Shown piece by piece: positions 52,866 to 61,010 of a stretch of DNA of 64,000 bases; the first letter of the stretch is position 1, and every line of letters begins with the position of its first letter. Source of the stretch: an uncultured Parabacteroides sp. (lineage in GTDB: Bacteria > Bacteroidota > Bacteroidia > Bacteroidales > Tannerellaceae). Location of the stretch: assembly GCA_900541965.1 (NCBI GenBank), contig UQLN01000017.1:1-64000 (forward strand), in the 5' to 3' direction. Both the position numbers and the translations under genes were made by a program. The notes beneath the pieces are model-generated. The model was given only the letters and a program-made list of their open reading frames with translations. It searched no databases and was not told the DNA's origin.

Positions 52866-53194
52866 AGTTCTGAGGTGACTATGATGAGAAAATATGTTAA
52901 TATATATTTTTTTTACGATTTGAACTAGGGATGTTCTTATGTGAACTGCTTGTATATATGTAATCGGCTATAAAGATGTTGAACATGACACGGGAAATGC
53001 TATATAAATTTTTTGAAGGAACAACTTCTTACGAAGAAGAAGTTGAAATTCGGCAATGGATGGAACATTCTCCGGAAAATGCCCGTGAATTATTGAAAGA
53101 AAGGAGAATATTTGATTCAATACTACTTCTTGACGAAAGCCAGGTCCAACCTAATAGTTCCAAGAAACAAAATCACATAAGTCACCTCAGAACT
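52866..53194. repeat. 15-bp perfect inverted repeat spanning the sigma/FecR divergent region
   Basis: AGTTCTGAGGTGACT at 52866-52880 is the exact reverse complement of AGTCACCTCAGAACT at 53180-53194. The 299 bp between the arms hold most of the divergent gap and the first part of fecR. The flanking bases do not extend the match. Confidence 0.6.
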
Positions 53195-53929
53195 CAGGTA
53201 TTGAAAGTTGCTTCTATTATAATTTTAACATTAGGGATTAATATCTTGTATCATTATATCTCGGAAAAGAGTGTAATAGTACCTATGCAATCTATCTATG
53301 TACCTTCCGGACAACGTGTAAATATTACATTATCGGATGGAACCAATGTATGGTTAAATGCCCGGACTAAGATAAATTATCCGGCTGTATTTGATAAATC
53401 CGTACGTCATGTAATAGTAGACGGAGAAGCTTATTTCGATGTAGCGAAAGACAAGAAAAGGCCTTTTATTGTAGAGACGGATAAATGCAACATGGAAGTA
53501 TTGGGGACAAAATTTAATGTAGAAGGCTATTCGGATAAGGACGATTTCGAAATTGTATTGATGGAAGGAAGTGTAAAAGTCGCTTCCAAGCAGGGAATTG
53601 GCGATACGTTGGTTTTGACTCCTGATAATAAAGCCAGTCTCCAAAAGGATGGGAAATTAAAGGTAACGCCTGTTGATGATTATAATCCCTATCGTTGGAA
53701 AGAAGGTTTGATCTGTTTCAAGACCGAATCATTTTTATCTATCATGAATGATTTGGAGAAGTATTTCGGAATAAATATAGTCGTAGAGAATAAAAGCGTA
53801 TTGAAATATAATTTTACCGGAAAGTTCAGACAGGCAGATGGTATTGATTATGCGTTAAGAGTTTTACAACGGGATATTCGCTTTACCTATGAACGGGATG
53901 ATGAAAAACGGATTATTTATATCAGATAA
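52976..53929 (+). CDS. FecR-type anti-sigma factor of PUL2
   Basis: The 317-residue protein has an N-terminal sigma-binding region (about 1-65), a membrane helix (about 78-97), a FecR domain (about 105-205, with SDGTNVWLNARTKINYP and VDGEAYFDVAKDKKRPFIV) and a C-terminal DUF4974-type domain with FTGKFRQADGI near 281-291. A start three codons later (52985) is equally possible. The sigma gene for this system lies upstream on the other strand, and susC follows after 183 bp. Confidence 0.92.
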   Translation: MLNMTREMLYKFFEGTTSYEEEVEIRQWMEHSPENARELLKERRIFDSILLLDESQVQPNSSKKQNHISHLRTQVLKVASIIILTLGINILYHYISEKSVIVPMQSIYVPSGQRVNITLSDGTNVWLNARTKINYPAVFDKSVRHVIVDGEAYFDVAKDKKRPFIVETDKCNMEVLGTKFNVEGYSDKDDFEIVLMEGSVKVASKQGIGDTLVLTPDNKASLQKDGKLKVTPVDDYNPYRWKEGLICFKTESFLSIMNDLEKYFGINIVVENKSVLKYNFTGKFRQADGIDYALRVLQRDIRFTYERDDEKRIIYIR

Positions 53930-54013
53930 ACATAGTGATAATATAAACGCAAAATAAAAACACAACATTAGTAATAATCTTAAAAACAAGGAGGCATGAA
54001 AACAAACAAACAC

Positions 54014-54099
54014 TAAACAAAAATGCCGGCAAGCGCTGGGGGGCATTTACCGGCATTCAAATCAACACAATTTTTTAATTCATTGTATTAACTTCAAAT
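54014..54099 (-). ncRNA. Predicted DonS-like antisense RNA, PUL2
   Basis: The minus-strand box TACTTTTG (plus-strand CAAAAGTA, 54106-54113) overlaps the first base of the susC start codon. On that strand a perfect 8-bp stem AATGCCGG/CCGGCATT (54050-54057 with 54022-54029, 20-nt loop) is followed by TTTGTTT, a good Rho-independent terminator. The transcript would be about 85 nt, antisense to the susC leader. In Bacteroides, PULs of the ECF/FecR type carry such repressive cis-antisense RNAs at this place (DonS type). The ends are estimates. Confidence 0.6.
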
Positions 54100-54112
54100 C
54101 AGTAACAAAAGT

Positions 54113-57100
54113 ATGAAAAAAAACTTTTTGTCGGGTAGATATTATCTTAAATCCCCGTCAGGTCAAAAAATCTCGAGAATTATGCGAATATCCACATTCC
54201 TTTTAGGAGCCTGCGTATTCTGTTCATATGCTGAAAATTCGTATTCACAGAATGCCCGGGTCAGTGTCAACAAAAACAATACTCAGCTGGAAGAAATCCT
54301 AAATGAGATTGAAAGTCAAACAGATTACCTGTTTATTTACAATAGTCAGGTAAATGTGAACCGTAAAGTATCAGTAAAGGCAAAAACAAAGCCCGTTTCT
54401 GAAGTCTTGGATAACCTGTTGAAAAATGCAGGCATCGAATATAAAATGGAAGGAACCCATATCGTTTTGTCAGTAAAGGATGCCGATACAGTGGCTTCTG
54501 TCCAACAGCAGACACATACAGTAACGGGAACGATTGTTGATAAAAACGGCGAGCCGATTATTGGAGCGAATGTACTTATAAAAGGAACAACGAACGGAAC
54601 GGTTACCGATATCGATGGTAAATTCTCAATAGAAGCTGAATCTAACGCAGTTTTGGACATTTCTTATATTGGTTATCTGACAAAAGAAATTACAGTCGGA
54701 AATCAGAAAGTAATCAATGCCGTTTTAGTAGAAGATACAGAAACATTAGATGAAGTAGTTGTGATTGGTTATGGTACGCAAAAGAAAGCAGACTTGACCG
54801 GTTCGGTGGCTAATATCTCTACTGATAAACTAAGTACTCAGAGTAATGTCAATATTGGACAAGCTCTTCAAGGGAAAATAGCCGGTGTCGATATTGTTTC
54901 TCAGGGCGGTGCTCCGGGGCAAAGCAGCCGTATTATGGTCCGTGGTATCGGTACACTGAATAATGCTAATCCATTATATATCGTAGATGGTATGTATATG
55001 AGCAGCATGGATGATCTGAATCCGAATGATATTGAAAGTATCGATGTATTGAAAGATGCATCTTCTGCTGCTATTTATGGTTCACGTGCAGCAAATGGGG
55101 TTATAATTATAACGACTAAATCCGGTTCAAATACCGAAGGTAAACCTATTGTTGATGTATCGGCAAATATCGGTGTACAGACCCCGTCTAAATATCTGGA
55201 TATGTTGGGAGCTGATGACTGGGCGCGCTTAACTACAGTTTCCCGCAGTGCTATTGGTGCAAAACCTCTTGAGATGGCCAGTAATATGACAGAAGATAAT
55301 GATTGGCAGAGAATCATGATGGGGCCGGCCTTAATGCAAAATTATAATGTAACAGTCAAAGGCGGAACAAAATATTTTACTTATTATACAGGGTTAGGTT
55401 ATGTAAACCAGGACGGTACGGTTAAAGGGACAAATTACCAGCGCTATAATGCACAGTTTAAATCTGAATATAAGCGTGGATGGTTTACTTTTGGGAATAA
55501 TGTGGTATTCAGTTCACAGCAAAACAACCCGTTATTTCCTTTTTCTCGAGGAGGTTATCTGGGAATTATTCTTCAGTCAATACCTTCTTTGCATCGATAT
55601 GATCCGGCTAATGAACAAGGCGGGTACGGCAAGGTATATGGAGATGCTACCGATATCCCTAACCCATTGGGTATTTTGGATGAAAATTTGACTCATAGAA
55701 CTAATGATTCTTATAATGCATATATCAATTTGTATGCAGAAATAAAATTACCTCTCGGTTTCAAATATCGTCTGAATGCAACTCCTGATTTTTCATTTGA
55801 ACGGAATACCTCTTATGAAAACGTTTATGATTTTGGTTTACGAAATAATGCAATATCTAACATGTCCGAAAACCGTTATCGTAGAAATAACTTCTTGATT
55901 GAAAATCTTTTGTCTTTCGATCAAACATTTGGAAAACATAAAGTCAGTGCTTTATTAGGTTATTCTTTTCAAGATTATCATACCCGTTATATCATGGCTG
56001 CCGGAAAAGGTTTACCTGACGGGATCAGAGAGGTTGGAGCCGCAACGCAAGAGCGTACGAATGATTCCTGGTCAAATGAAAACGCATTAACTTCTATTAT
56101 TTCCCGTGTTTTTTATTCTTATGATAATCGTTATTTAATTACTGCAACTTATCGTAGGGATGGTTCTTCCAAATTTGCTAAAGGAAACCGCTATGGGCAT
56201 TTCCCTTCTGTGTCTGTCGGTTGGAATGTCGCAGAAGAACATTTTATGAAAAATACAAGAAGCTGGTTGGATCAACTTAAATTCAGAGGCGGATATGGTG
56301 TTTTGGGTAATCAGGAAATTGATGATTATATGTATACCAGCGTGATTACCTCTAATATAAACTATCCGGATGGAAACGGCGGAATTATCAGTGGTGCATT
56401 TCCGAAAGATTTTGCTACCCCGAATATTAAATGGGAACAAACTGAAATGACAAATATAGGTCTGGACCTTGCTTTCTTAAATTCCCGTTTAATGATTACT
56501 GCAGACTGGTATCGTAAAAATACGAAAGATATTTTACTATCAGTACCTATTCCTGTTTCTACCGGTGGAGCAAACGACCCGGTTCGTAATGCCGGAAAAA
56601 TTAGAAATACGGGTGTTGAATGGACTGTTGGTTGGAATGATGCTCCTTCTAAGGATTTTACATATGGTATAACATTAACCGGTAATGCAATGAGCAATGA
56701 AGTTCTTGCAATGGGAGACGCGAATCAGGTAATTGAGGGAGGTACCAACCGGACAAATGTGCCGACCACCAGAACTTTGGCAGGTTATCCGATCGGAGGT
56801 TTCTGGCTAATTCCTACGGATGGTCTATTCCAGAATCAGGCAGAGGTCGATGCATATGCAAAAGATGGCGTTCTCATTCAACCAAATGCAAAACCGGGCG
56901 ATATTCGTTTCAAAGACTCCAATAATGACGGTAAGATTACGGATGATGACCGTGTATATAGCGGTAGCCCATTCCCTAAAGTTACCATGGGGCTGAATTT
57001 CAATGCCAGTTATAAAGGTTTTGACCTTTTGTTGGGTATGCAGGGCGTTTTCGGAAATAAAATATACAACGGAACACGTCTTGAATTGGAAGGTGTGAAT

Positions 57101-57469
57101 AAAGGCACGAATTTTTTGGCTACCACTCTTGACTATTGGACGGAAGAGAATCCCGGAGCATCGCATCCTCGTTTAGTTTGGGATGACCCGAATCAAAATT
57201 CACGTCCGTCAAGCGATCGTTTCCTTGAGAACGGTTCATTCTTCCGTTTACGCAATGTTCAGTTGGGCTACACATTCCCCAATCGCTGGTTTCAGGATAA
57301 AATACAAAAGTTACGCGTATATGTGAATGCGGAAAACTTGTTTACTATTACTCAATATACAGGTTATACTCCTGACATAAATAGTGGTGGTGCAACGTCC
57401 CGTGGTTTCGATAATTTTGTTTATCCGGAAAACAAAGTATTTATGCTAGGACTTAATCTTACATTCTAA
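54113..57469 (+). CDS. SusC/RagA-type TonB-dependent transporter with STN domain, PUL2
   Basis: The 1118-residue outer-membrane protein has a signal segment (about 20-45, ending near SYSQ), an STN domain (about 47-122), a CarboxypepD_reg-like domain (about 140-217), the SusC marker EVVVIGYGT, a plug (about 225-345, with ANPLYIVDGM) and a barrel ending in MLGLNLTF. The STN domain fits signalling through the FecR gene upstream. A longer-than-usual basic N-terminus precedes the hydrophobic core; a start at 54182 would give a more standard leader. The gene and its SusD partner share little obvious similarity with the PUL1 pair outside family motifs. Confidence 0.95.
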   Translation: MKKNFLSGRYYLKSPSGQKISRIMRISTFLLGACVFCSYAENSYSQNARVSVNKNNTQLEEILNEIESQTDYLFIYNSQVNVNRKVSVKAKTKPVSEVLDNLLKNAGIEYKMEGTHIVLSVKDADTVASVQQQTHTVTGTIVDKNGEPIIGANVLIKGTTNGTVTDIDGKFSIEAESNAVLDISYIGYLTKEITVGNQKVINAVLVEDTETLDEVVVIGYGTQKKADLTGSVANISTDKLSTQSNVNIGQALQGKIAGVDIVSQGGAPGQSSRIMVRGIGTLNNANPLYIVDGMYMSSMDDLNPNDIESIDVLKDASSAAIYGSRAANGVIIITTKSGSNTEGKPIVDVSANIGVQTPSKYLDMLGADDWARLTTVSRSAIGAKPLEMASNMTEDNDWQRIMMGPALMQNYNVTVKGGTKYFTYYTGLGYVNQDGTVKGTNYQRYNAQFKSEYKRGWFTFGNNVVFSSQQNNPLFPFSRGGYLGIILQSIPSLHRYDPANEQGGYGKVYGDATDIPNPLGILDENLTHRTNDSYNAYINLYAEIKLPLGFKYRLNATPDFSFERNTSYENVYDFGLRNNAISNMSENRYRRNNFLIENLLSFDQTFGKHKVSALLGYSFQDYHTRYIMAAGKGLPDGIREVGAATQERTNDSWSNENALTSIISRVFYSYDNRYLITATYRRDGSSKFAKGNRYGHFPSVSVGWNVAEEHFMKNTRSWLDQLKFRGGYGVLGNQEIDDYMYTSVITSNINYPDGNGGIISGAFPKDFATPNIKWEQTEMTNIGLDLAFLNSRLMITADWYRKNTKDILLSVPIPVSTGGANDPVRNAGKIRNTGVEWTVGWNDAPSKDFTYGITLTGNAMSNEVLAMGDANQVIEGGTNRTNVPTTRTLAGYPIGGFWLIPTDGLFQNQAEVDAYAKDGVLIQPNAKPGDIRFKDSNNDGKITDDDRVYSGSPFPKVTMGLNFNASYKGFDLLLGMQGVFGNKIYNGTRLELEGVNKGTNFLATTLDYWTEENPGASHPRLVWDDPNQNSRPSSDRFLENGSFFRLRNVQLGYTFPNRWFQDKIQKLRVYVNAENLFTITQYTGYTPDINSGGATSRGFDNFVYPENKVFMLGLNLTF

Positions 57470-57484
57470 AAATACCGTATAGTT

Positions 57485-58993
57485 ATGAGAACAATAAAAT
57501 TAATCATATTCGTATTTATAGCCGTTACATTTAACAGTTGTGAAGGCAGACTGGATTTGACGAATCCAAATAAATTGACTGGAGATACTTTCTGGAAAAC
57601 AGAAGCTGATTTTAAACAGGCGATGACTTCTTGTTATACACCTCTCAAAAACTGGAATGGTGGATATTATGGTACCCGCGGATTGATGACTCGTATTTCG
57701 CGTGCTGACGATATAGAATTCCGTAATGATATTGCAGATATTTATTCGATGTATCGGTTTACAAATGACCCGAACAATTCTGTTGCACAGAATATGTTTT
57801 ATCAATTTTATAATGCGATTTATCGGGCTAATTCGATTTTACAGGAAATAGACGGTAAAGAGTTCTCTCAGGATTTTAAAGATCAGATTCGTGGGGAAGC
57901 TCTTTTTATTCGTGGAATGTATTATTTTCAGTTGGCAAAAGAGTTCGGAGATGTTCCTATAAGACTAACTGCTTCTCAGGATCCCGAAACTTTCCAGCTG
58001 GCAAAATCCAGTCAGGCAGATGTATATGGACAGGCAGAAAAAGATTTTATTGAATCTGCGTCTTTGTTGCCCCTGGTAAATGATAAGGGAAAACCTACAC
58101 GTGGAACTTCGTATGCGTATTTGGGTAAGTTGTATGTGTATATGGAAAAATGGCAAGAGGCTAAAAAGACATTGGAACCGTTAACAAAAGCACCTTACAC
58201 TTATAAACTGGTAGATGATTATTCCTGGAACTTTGATGAGGCACATGAAAATAATGCAGAAAGTATCTTTGAGATACTGTATGAACCGGTAGGAGGATCG
58301 GATCAATGGGATAATGGTGAAACCGCCAATTCCGCACAATCTACGACTATTGCCGTGGAATATGCATCAGGCAGTGTTGGAGGTTGGTTTGAAGCAAAAC
58401 CGACTCAGAAAATGATGGATATTTTCATGAAAGAAAAAGCTGCCAATGGGAAATATGATTATCGTTTACTCTCTTCTGTGGCATGGGATTATCCCGGATG
58501 TATGTATTATATGAAGCCAATCCAGGAAGTTCTTACTAAAGATGAAATATCATCTTATTGGATCATTAAATCTTCAAATTCCAAGACTCGTACAGAAGAG
58601 AAGGAAACAACGCCTTCTTATATCAACGAACGTGCCATGCGTTTTGCTGATGTAATTTTACTGTTGGCAGAATGTGAGTTGAATCTAAATAATACATCCG
58701 GTGCAATCAGTTATATCGACCAGATTCGTACACGTGGAGGTAACCTGCTTCCTTATTCAGGTAAAACAGATCCGGCGTCAGTAAAAGAGGAGTTGATACA
58801 TCAACGTGCAATCGAGTTCTTTAAAGAAGGAGAACGTTTCTATGATTTACGCCGTTGGGGGTTACTTGAGCAAGAATTGAAAAGTCAGGACCCGATACGT
58901 TTCGCAAGTTTCAAGAAACGTCATTATTATTTACCTATTCCGGCTAAAGAAATACAGACAAATTTGTTGTGTACTCAAAATAGCGACTGGTAA
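57485..58993 (+). CDS. SusD/RagB-type glycan-binding lipoprotein, PUL2
   Basis: The 502-residue lipoprotein has a lipobox (FNSC, Cys19) and the SusD pattern: RGEALFIRGMYYFQLAKEFGDVP near 138-160, AYLGKLYVYMEKWQEAKKTL in the TPR part, RFADVILLLAECELNLN near 386-402, IDQIRTRGG, ERFYDLRRWG near 452-461 and YYLPIPAKEIQTN near the end. It starts 15 bp after susC. A hairpin with a T-rich tail follows. Confidence 0.95.
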   Translation: MRTIKLIIFVFIAVTFNSCEGRLDLTNPNKLTGDTFWKTEADFKQAMTSCYTPLKNWNGGYYGTRGLMTRISRADDIEFRNDIADIYSMYRFTNDPNNSVAQNMFYQFYNAIYRANSILQEIDGKEFSQDFKDQIRGEALFIRGMYYFQLAKEFGDVPIRLTASQDPETFQLAKSSQADVYGQAEKDFIESASLLPLVNDKGKPTRGTSYAYLGKLYVYMEKWQEAKKTLEPLTKAPYTYKLVDDYSWNFDEAHENNAESIFEILYEPVGGSDQWDNGETANSAQSTTIAVEYASGSVGGWFEAKPTQKMMDIFMKEKAANGKYDYRLLSSVAWDYPGCMYYMKPIQEVLTKDEISSYWIIKSSNSKTRTEEKETTPSYINERAMRFADVILLLAECELNLNNTSGAISYIDQIRTRGGNLLPYSGKTDPASVKEELIHQRAIEFFKEGERFYDLRRWGLLEQELKSQDPIRFASFKKRHYYLPIPAKEIQTNLLCTQNSDW

Positions 58994-59010
58994 GTAATAT
59001 ATAATAGCAT

Positions 59011-59052
59011 AACGAAGTCGTTACCGTTTGGCGACGGCTTTGTTTGTTTTTA
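59011..59052 (+). terminator. Terminator-like hairpin after PUL2 susD
   Basis: AACGAAGTCGTTACC at 59011-59025 can pair with GGCGACGGCTTTGTT at 59030-59044, with several G-U pairs in RNA. TTTTT follows within a few bases. It lies 16 bp before the next start codon and no promoter box is visible after it, so it may only partly stop transcription. Confidence 0.55.
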
Positions 59053-59067
59053 AGCATTAAGTAAAAT

Positions 59068-60885
59068 ATGAAAAATAACAAGATTATATGGGCAATAGTG
59101 AGCTGCTTTTGCGTAACATTTATAGGATATGCCCAATCATCGGAAGGAGTCACTCATTCCGGACAATCGACAGGACAGAAATCTTTTCCTCTGGAAACTT
59201 ATGCCGAATTACCTAACCCTACAGCTGTTAATCCGGCTTTGTGGGAAAAGGTGAAAGACGTTTGTATAAGTTGGGGGTCTACAGATATTCGTTATAAAAA
59301 AGAAGAGCCGGCTCCTATCGGCAAACTAAAAAAAGAAATAGAACTAACAGCTTGGAAAGGAGAACGCATTGCTTCGCAGTTTGTTATCTGGAGTAATCAG
59401 GAGATGCCGCATCTTTCTTATTCGGTGAGTAAACTCATCAATAAAACGAAAAAGACCGAAATAGATAATGAGCAGTTACTTTGCGGCTTTGTTCGTTATG
59501 TAATGACCGACGAACTGAATAAAGACAGACAAGGAGGATGCGGTCCCCGCCCTAATGCCGCAGCATTTGATTCTTCTCTGGTGGCAGATCCGATAGACCA
59601 TTTGACTAAAGAGCTATCTTTTCCGGCCCAGACCACCCAAGGTGTATGGATTCGTGTATGGGTTCCTCAAGATTGCCAGTCCGGCATTTATGAAGGAAAT
59701 GTAACTGTGAAGAGCGGTGATAAGACCTTGGGTACGCTTGATTTGAAGATTAATGTTAAAAATAGAGTATTACCATCGCCTTCTGATTGGGCTTTCCATT
59801 TGGATTTGTGGCAAAACCCATATGCAATAGCCCGTTATTATAACGTAGAACCTTGGAGTGACGCTCATTTCAATTATATGCGTCCTTACATGGAATTGTA
59901 TCGTCAAGCCGGGGGAAAAGTAATTACCGCTTCTATCATGCATAAGCCATGGAATGGGCAGACTTATGATTATTTTGAATCGATGGTAACATGGATGAAG
60001 AAAATCGATGGAAGCTGGACCTTTGATTATTCAATTTTCGATCGTTGGGTTGAGTTTATGATGAGTATAGGTATTACACAGGAAATCAATTGTTACTCTA
60101 TGGTTCCATGGAAACTTTCTTTTCAATATTTTGACCAGGCAACTAACCATATGAAATTCATAAACATGAAACCGGGAGATAAAGAGTATGAAGACATATG
60201 GGTCGCCATGTTGAAATCATTTGCAATACATTTAAAAGAAAAAGGCTGGTTTGATATTACACATATTTCAATGGACGAACGTCCTATGTCTGTTATGGAG
60301 GAAACACTGAAGGTTATACATAAAGCAGATCCTGATTTTAAAGTTTCGCTGGCAGGTGCTTTACATGAAGAATTATCGGATGAATTAAACGACTATTGTG
60401 TTGCTTTACGCATGAAATATTCAGAGGAGATGAAGCGGAAACGCCGTGAAGAGGGGAAGGTGACCACTTTTTATACAAGTTGTGAAGAACCTCATCCGAA
60501 CACGTTTACTTTTAATCCTCCTGCTGAATGTGAGTGGTTTGGTTGGTATGCCGCTAAAGAAAATCTGGACGGTTACTCCCGCTGGGCTTTGAATAGCTGG
60601 GTTATTGAGCCGTTATTAGATAGTCGTTTTTACACTTGGGCAGCCGGTGATACATATCTCATTTATCCGGGAGCACGAACCTCCATGCGCTTTGAACGTT
60701 TGATAGCAGGCATTCAGGCTTTTGAAAAAATAAGAATCCTGAAAAAAGAGTTTGAATTAAAAGGAAATCAGCGGGCTATATCTAAGATAGAAAATGCCTT
60801 GAAGATGTTTGATGAAACAAAATTGGATATGATCCCGGCATCAACCACAGTCGCAAAAGCGAATGAGGTGGTAAATCATTTTTGA
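59068..60885 (+). CDS. GH123-like/DUF4091 glycoside hydrolase
   Basis: The 605-residue secreted protein has a signal peptide (about 1-22), an N-terminal beta domain (about 75-230), a TIM-barrel region (about 240-500) and a C-terminal DUF4091 segment (about 510-600, with NSWVIEPLLDSRFYTWAAGDTYLIYPG). The Asp403-Glu404 pair in HISMDERP matches the adjacent Asp-Glu used in substrate-assisted catalysis by GH123 beta-N-acetylgalactosaminidases. The likely substrate is terminal beta-GalNAc, but many DUF4091 proteins are uncharacterised. It sits in PUL2 between SusD and a GH20 gene, which supports an N-acetylhexosamine substrate. Confidence 0.82.
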   Translation: MKNNKIIWAIVSCFCVTFIGYAQSSEGVTHSGQSTGQKSFPLETYAELPNPTAVNPALWEKVKDVCISWGSTDIRYKKEEPAPIGKLKKEIELTAWKGERIASQFVIWSNQEMPHLSYSVSKLINKTKKTEIDNEQLLCGFVRYVMTDELNKDRQGGCGPRPNAAAFDSSLVADPIDHLTKELSFPAQTTQGVWIRVWVPQDCQSGIYEGNVTVKSGDKTLGTLDLKINVKNRVLPSPSDWAFHLDLWQNPYAIARYYNVEPWSDAHFNYMRPYMELYRQAGGKVITASIMHKPWNGQTYDYFESMVTWMKKIDGSWTFDYSIFDRWVEFMMSIGITQEINCYSMVPWKLSFQYFDQATNHMKFINMKPGDKEYEDIWVAMLKSFAIHLKEKGWFDITHISMDERPMSVMEETLKVIHKADPDFKVSLAGALHEELSDELNDYCVALRMKYSEEMKRKRREEGKVTTFYTSCEEPHPNTFTFNPPAECEWFGWYAAKENLDGYSRWALNSWVIEPLLDSRFYTWAAGDTYLIYPGARTSMRFERLIAGIQAFEKIRILKKEFELKGNQRAISKIENALKMFDETKLDMIPASTTVAKANEVVNHF

Positions 60886-60925
60886 TATTTTTATCTCTCT
60901 GTCCAAGAGAGATAAAAATATTTTG
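60885..60925 (+). terminator. Terminator after the GH123-like gene
   Basis: ATATTTTTATCTCTCT at 60885-60900 is an exact reverse complement of AGAGAGATAAAAATAT at 60906-60921, with a 5-nt loop (GTCCA) and TTTTG after it. The first base overlaps the stop codon. The 16-bp perfect stem is one of the strongest hairpins in the window. Confidence 0.7.
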
Positions 60926-61010
60926 TTACTTTGTCGATAAACAAAAAACATTATTAATGCTTATCGATGAAAACTTAAATGTAGCGTTCGTCGTTTAATA
61001 CCTGAAAACA

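Noticed and set aside
60885..60925. Attenuator or riboswitch for the GH20 gene
   Set aside because: The hairpin is a simple perfect stem directly on the stop codon with a T-rich tail. Nothing indicates a ligand-binding structure, so a terminator is the plain reading.
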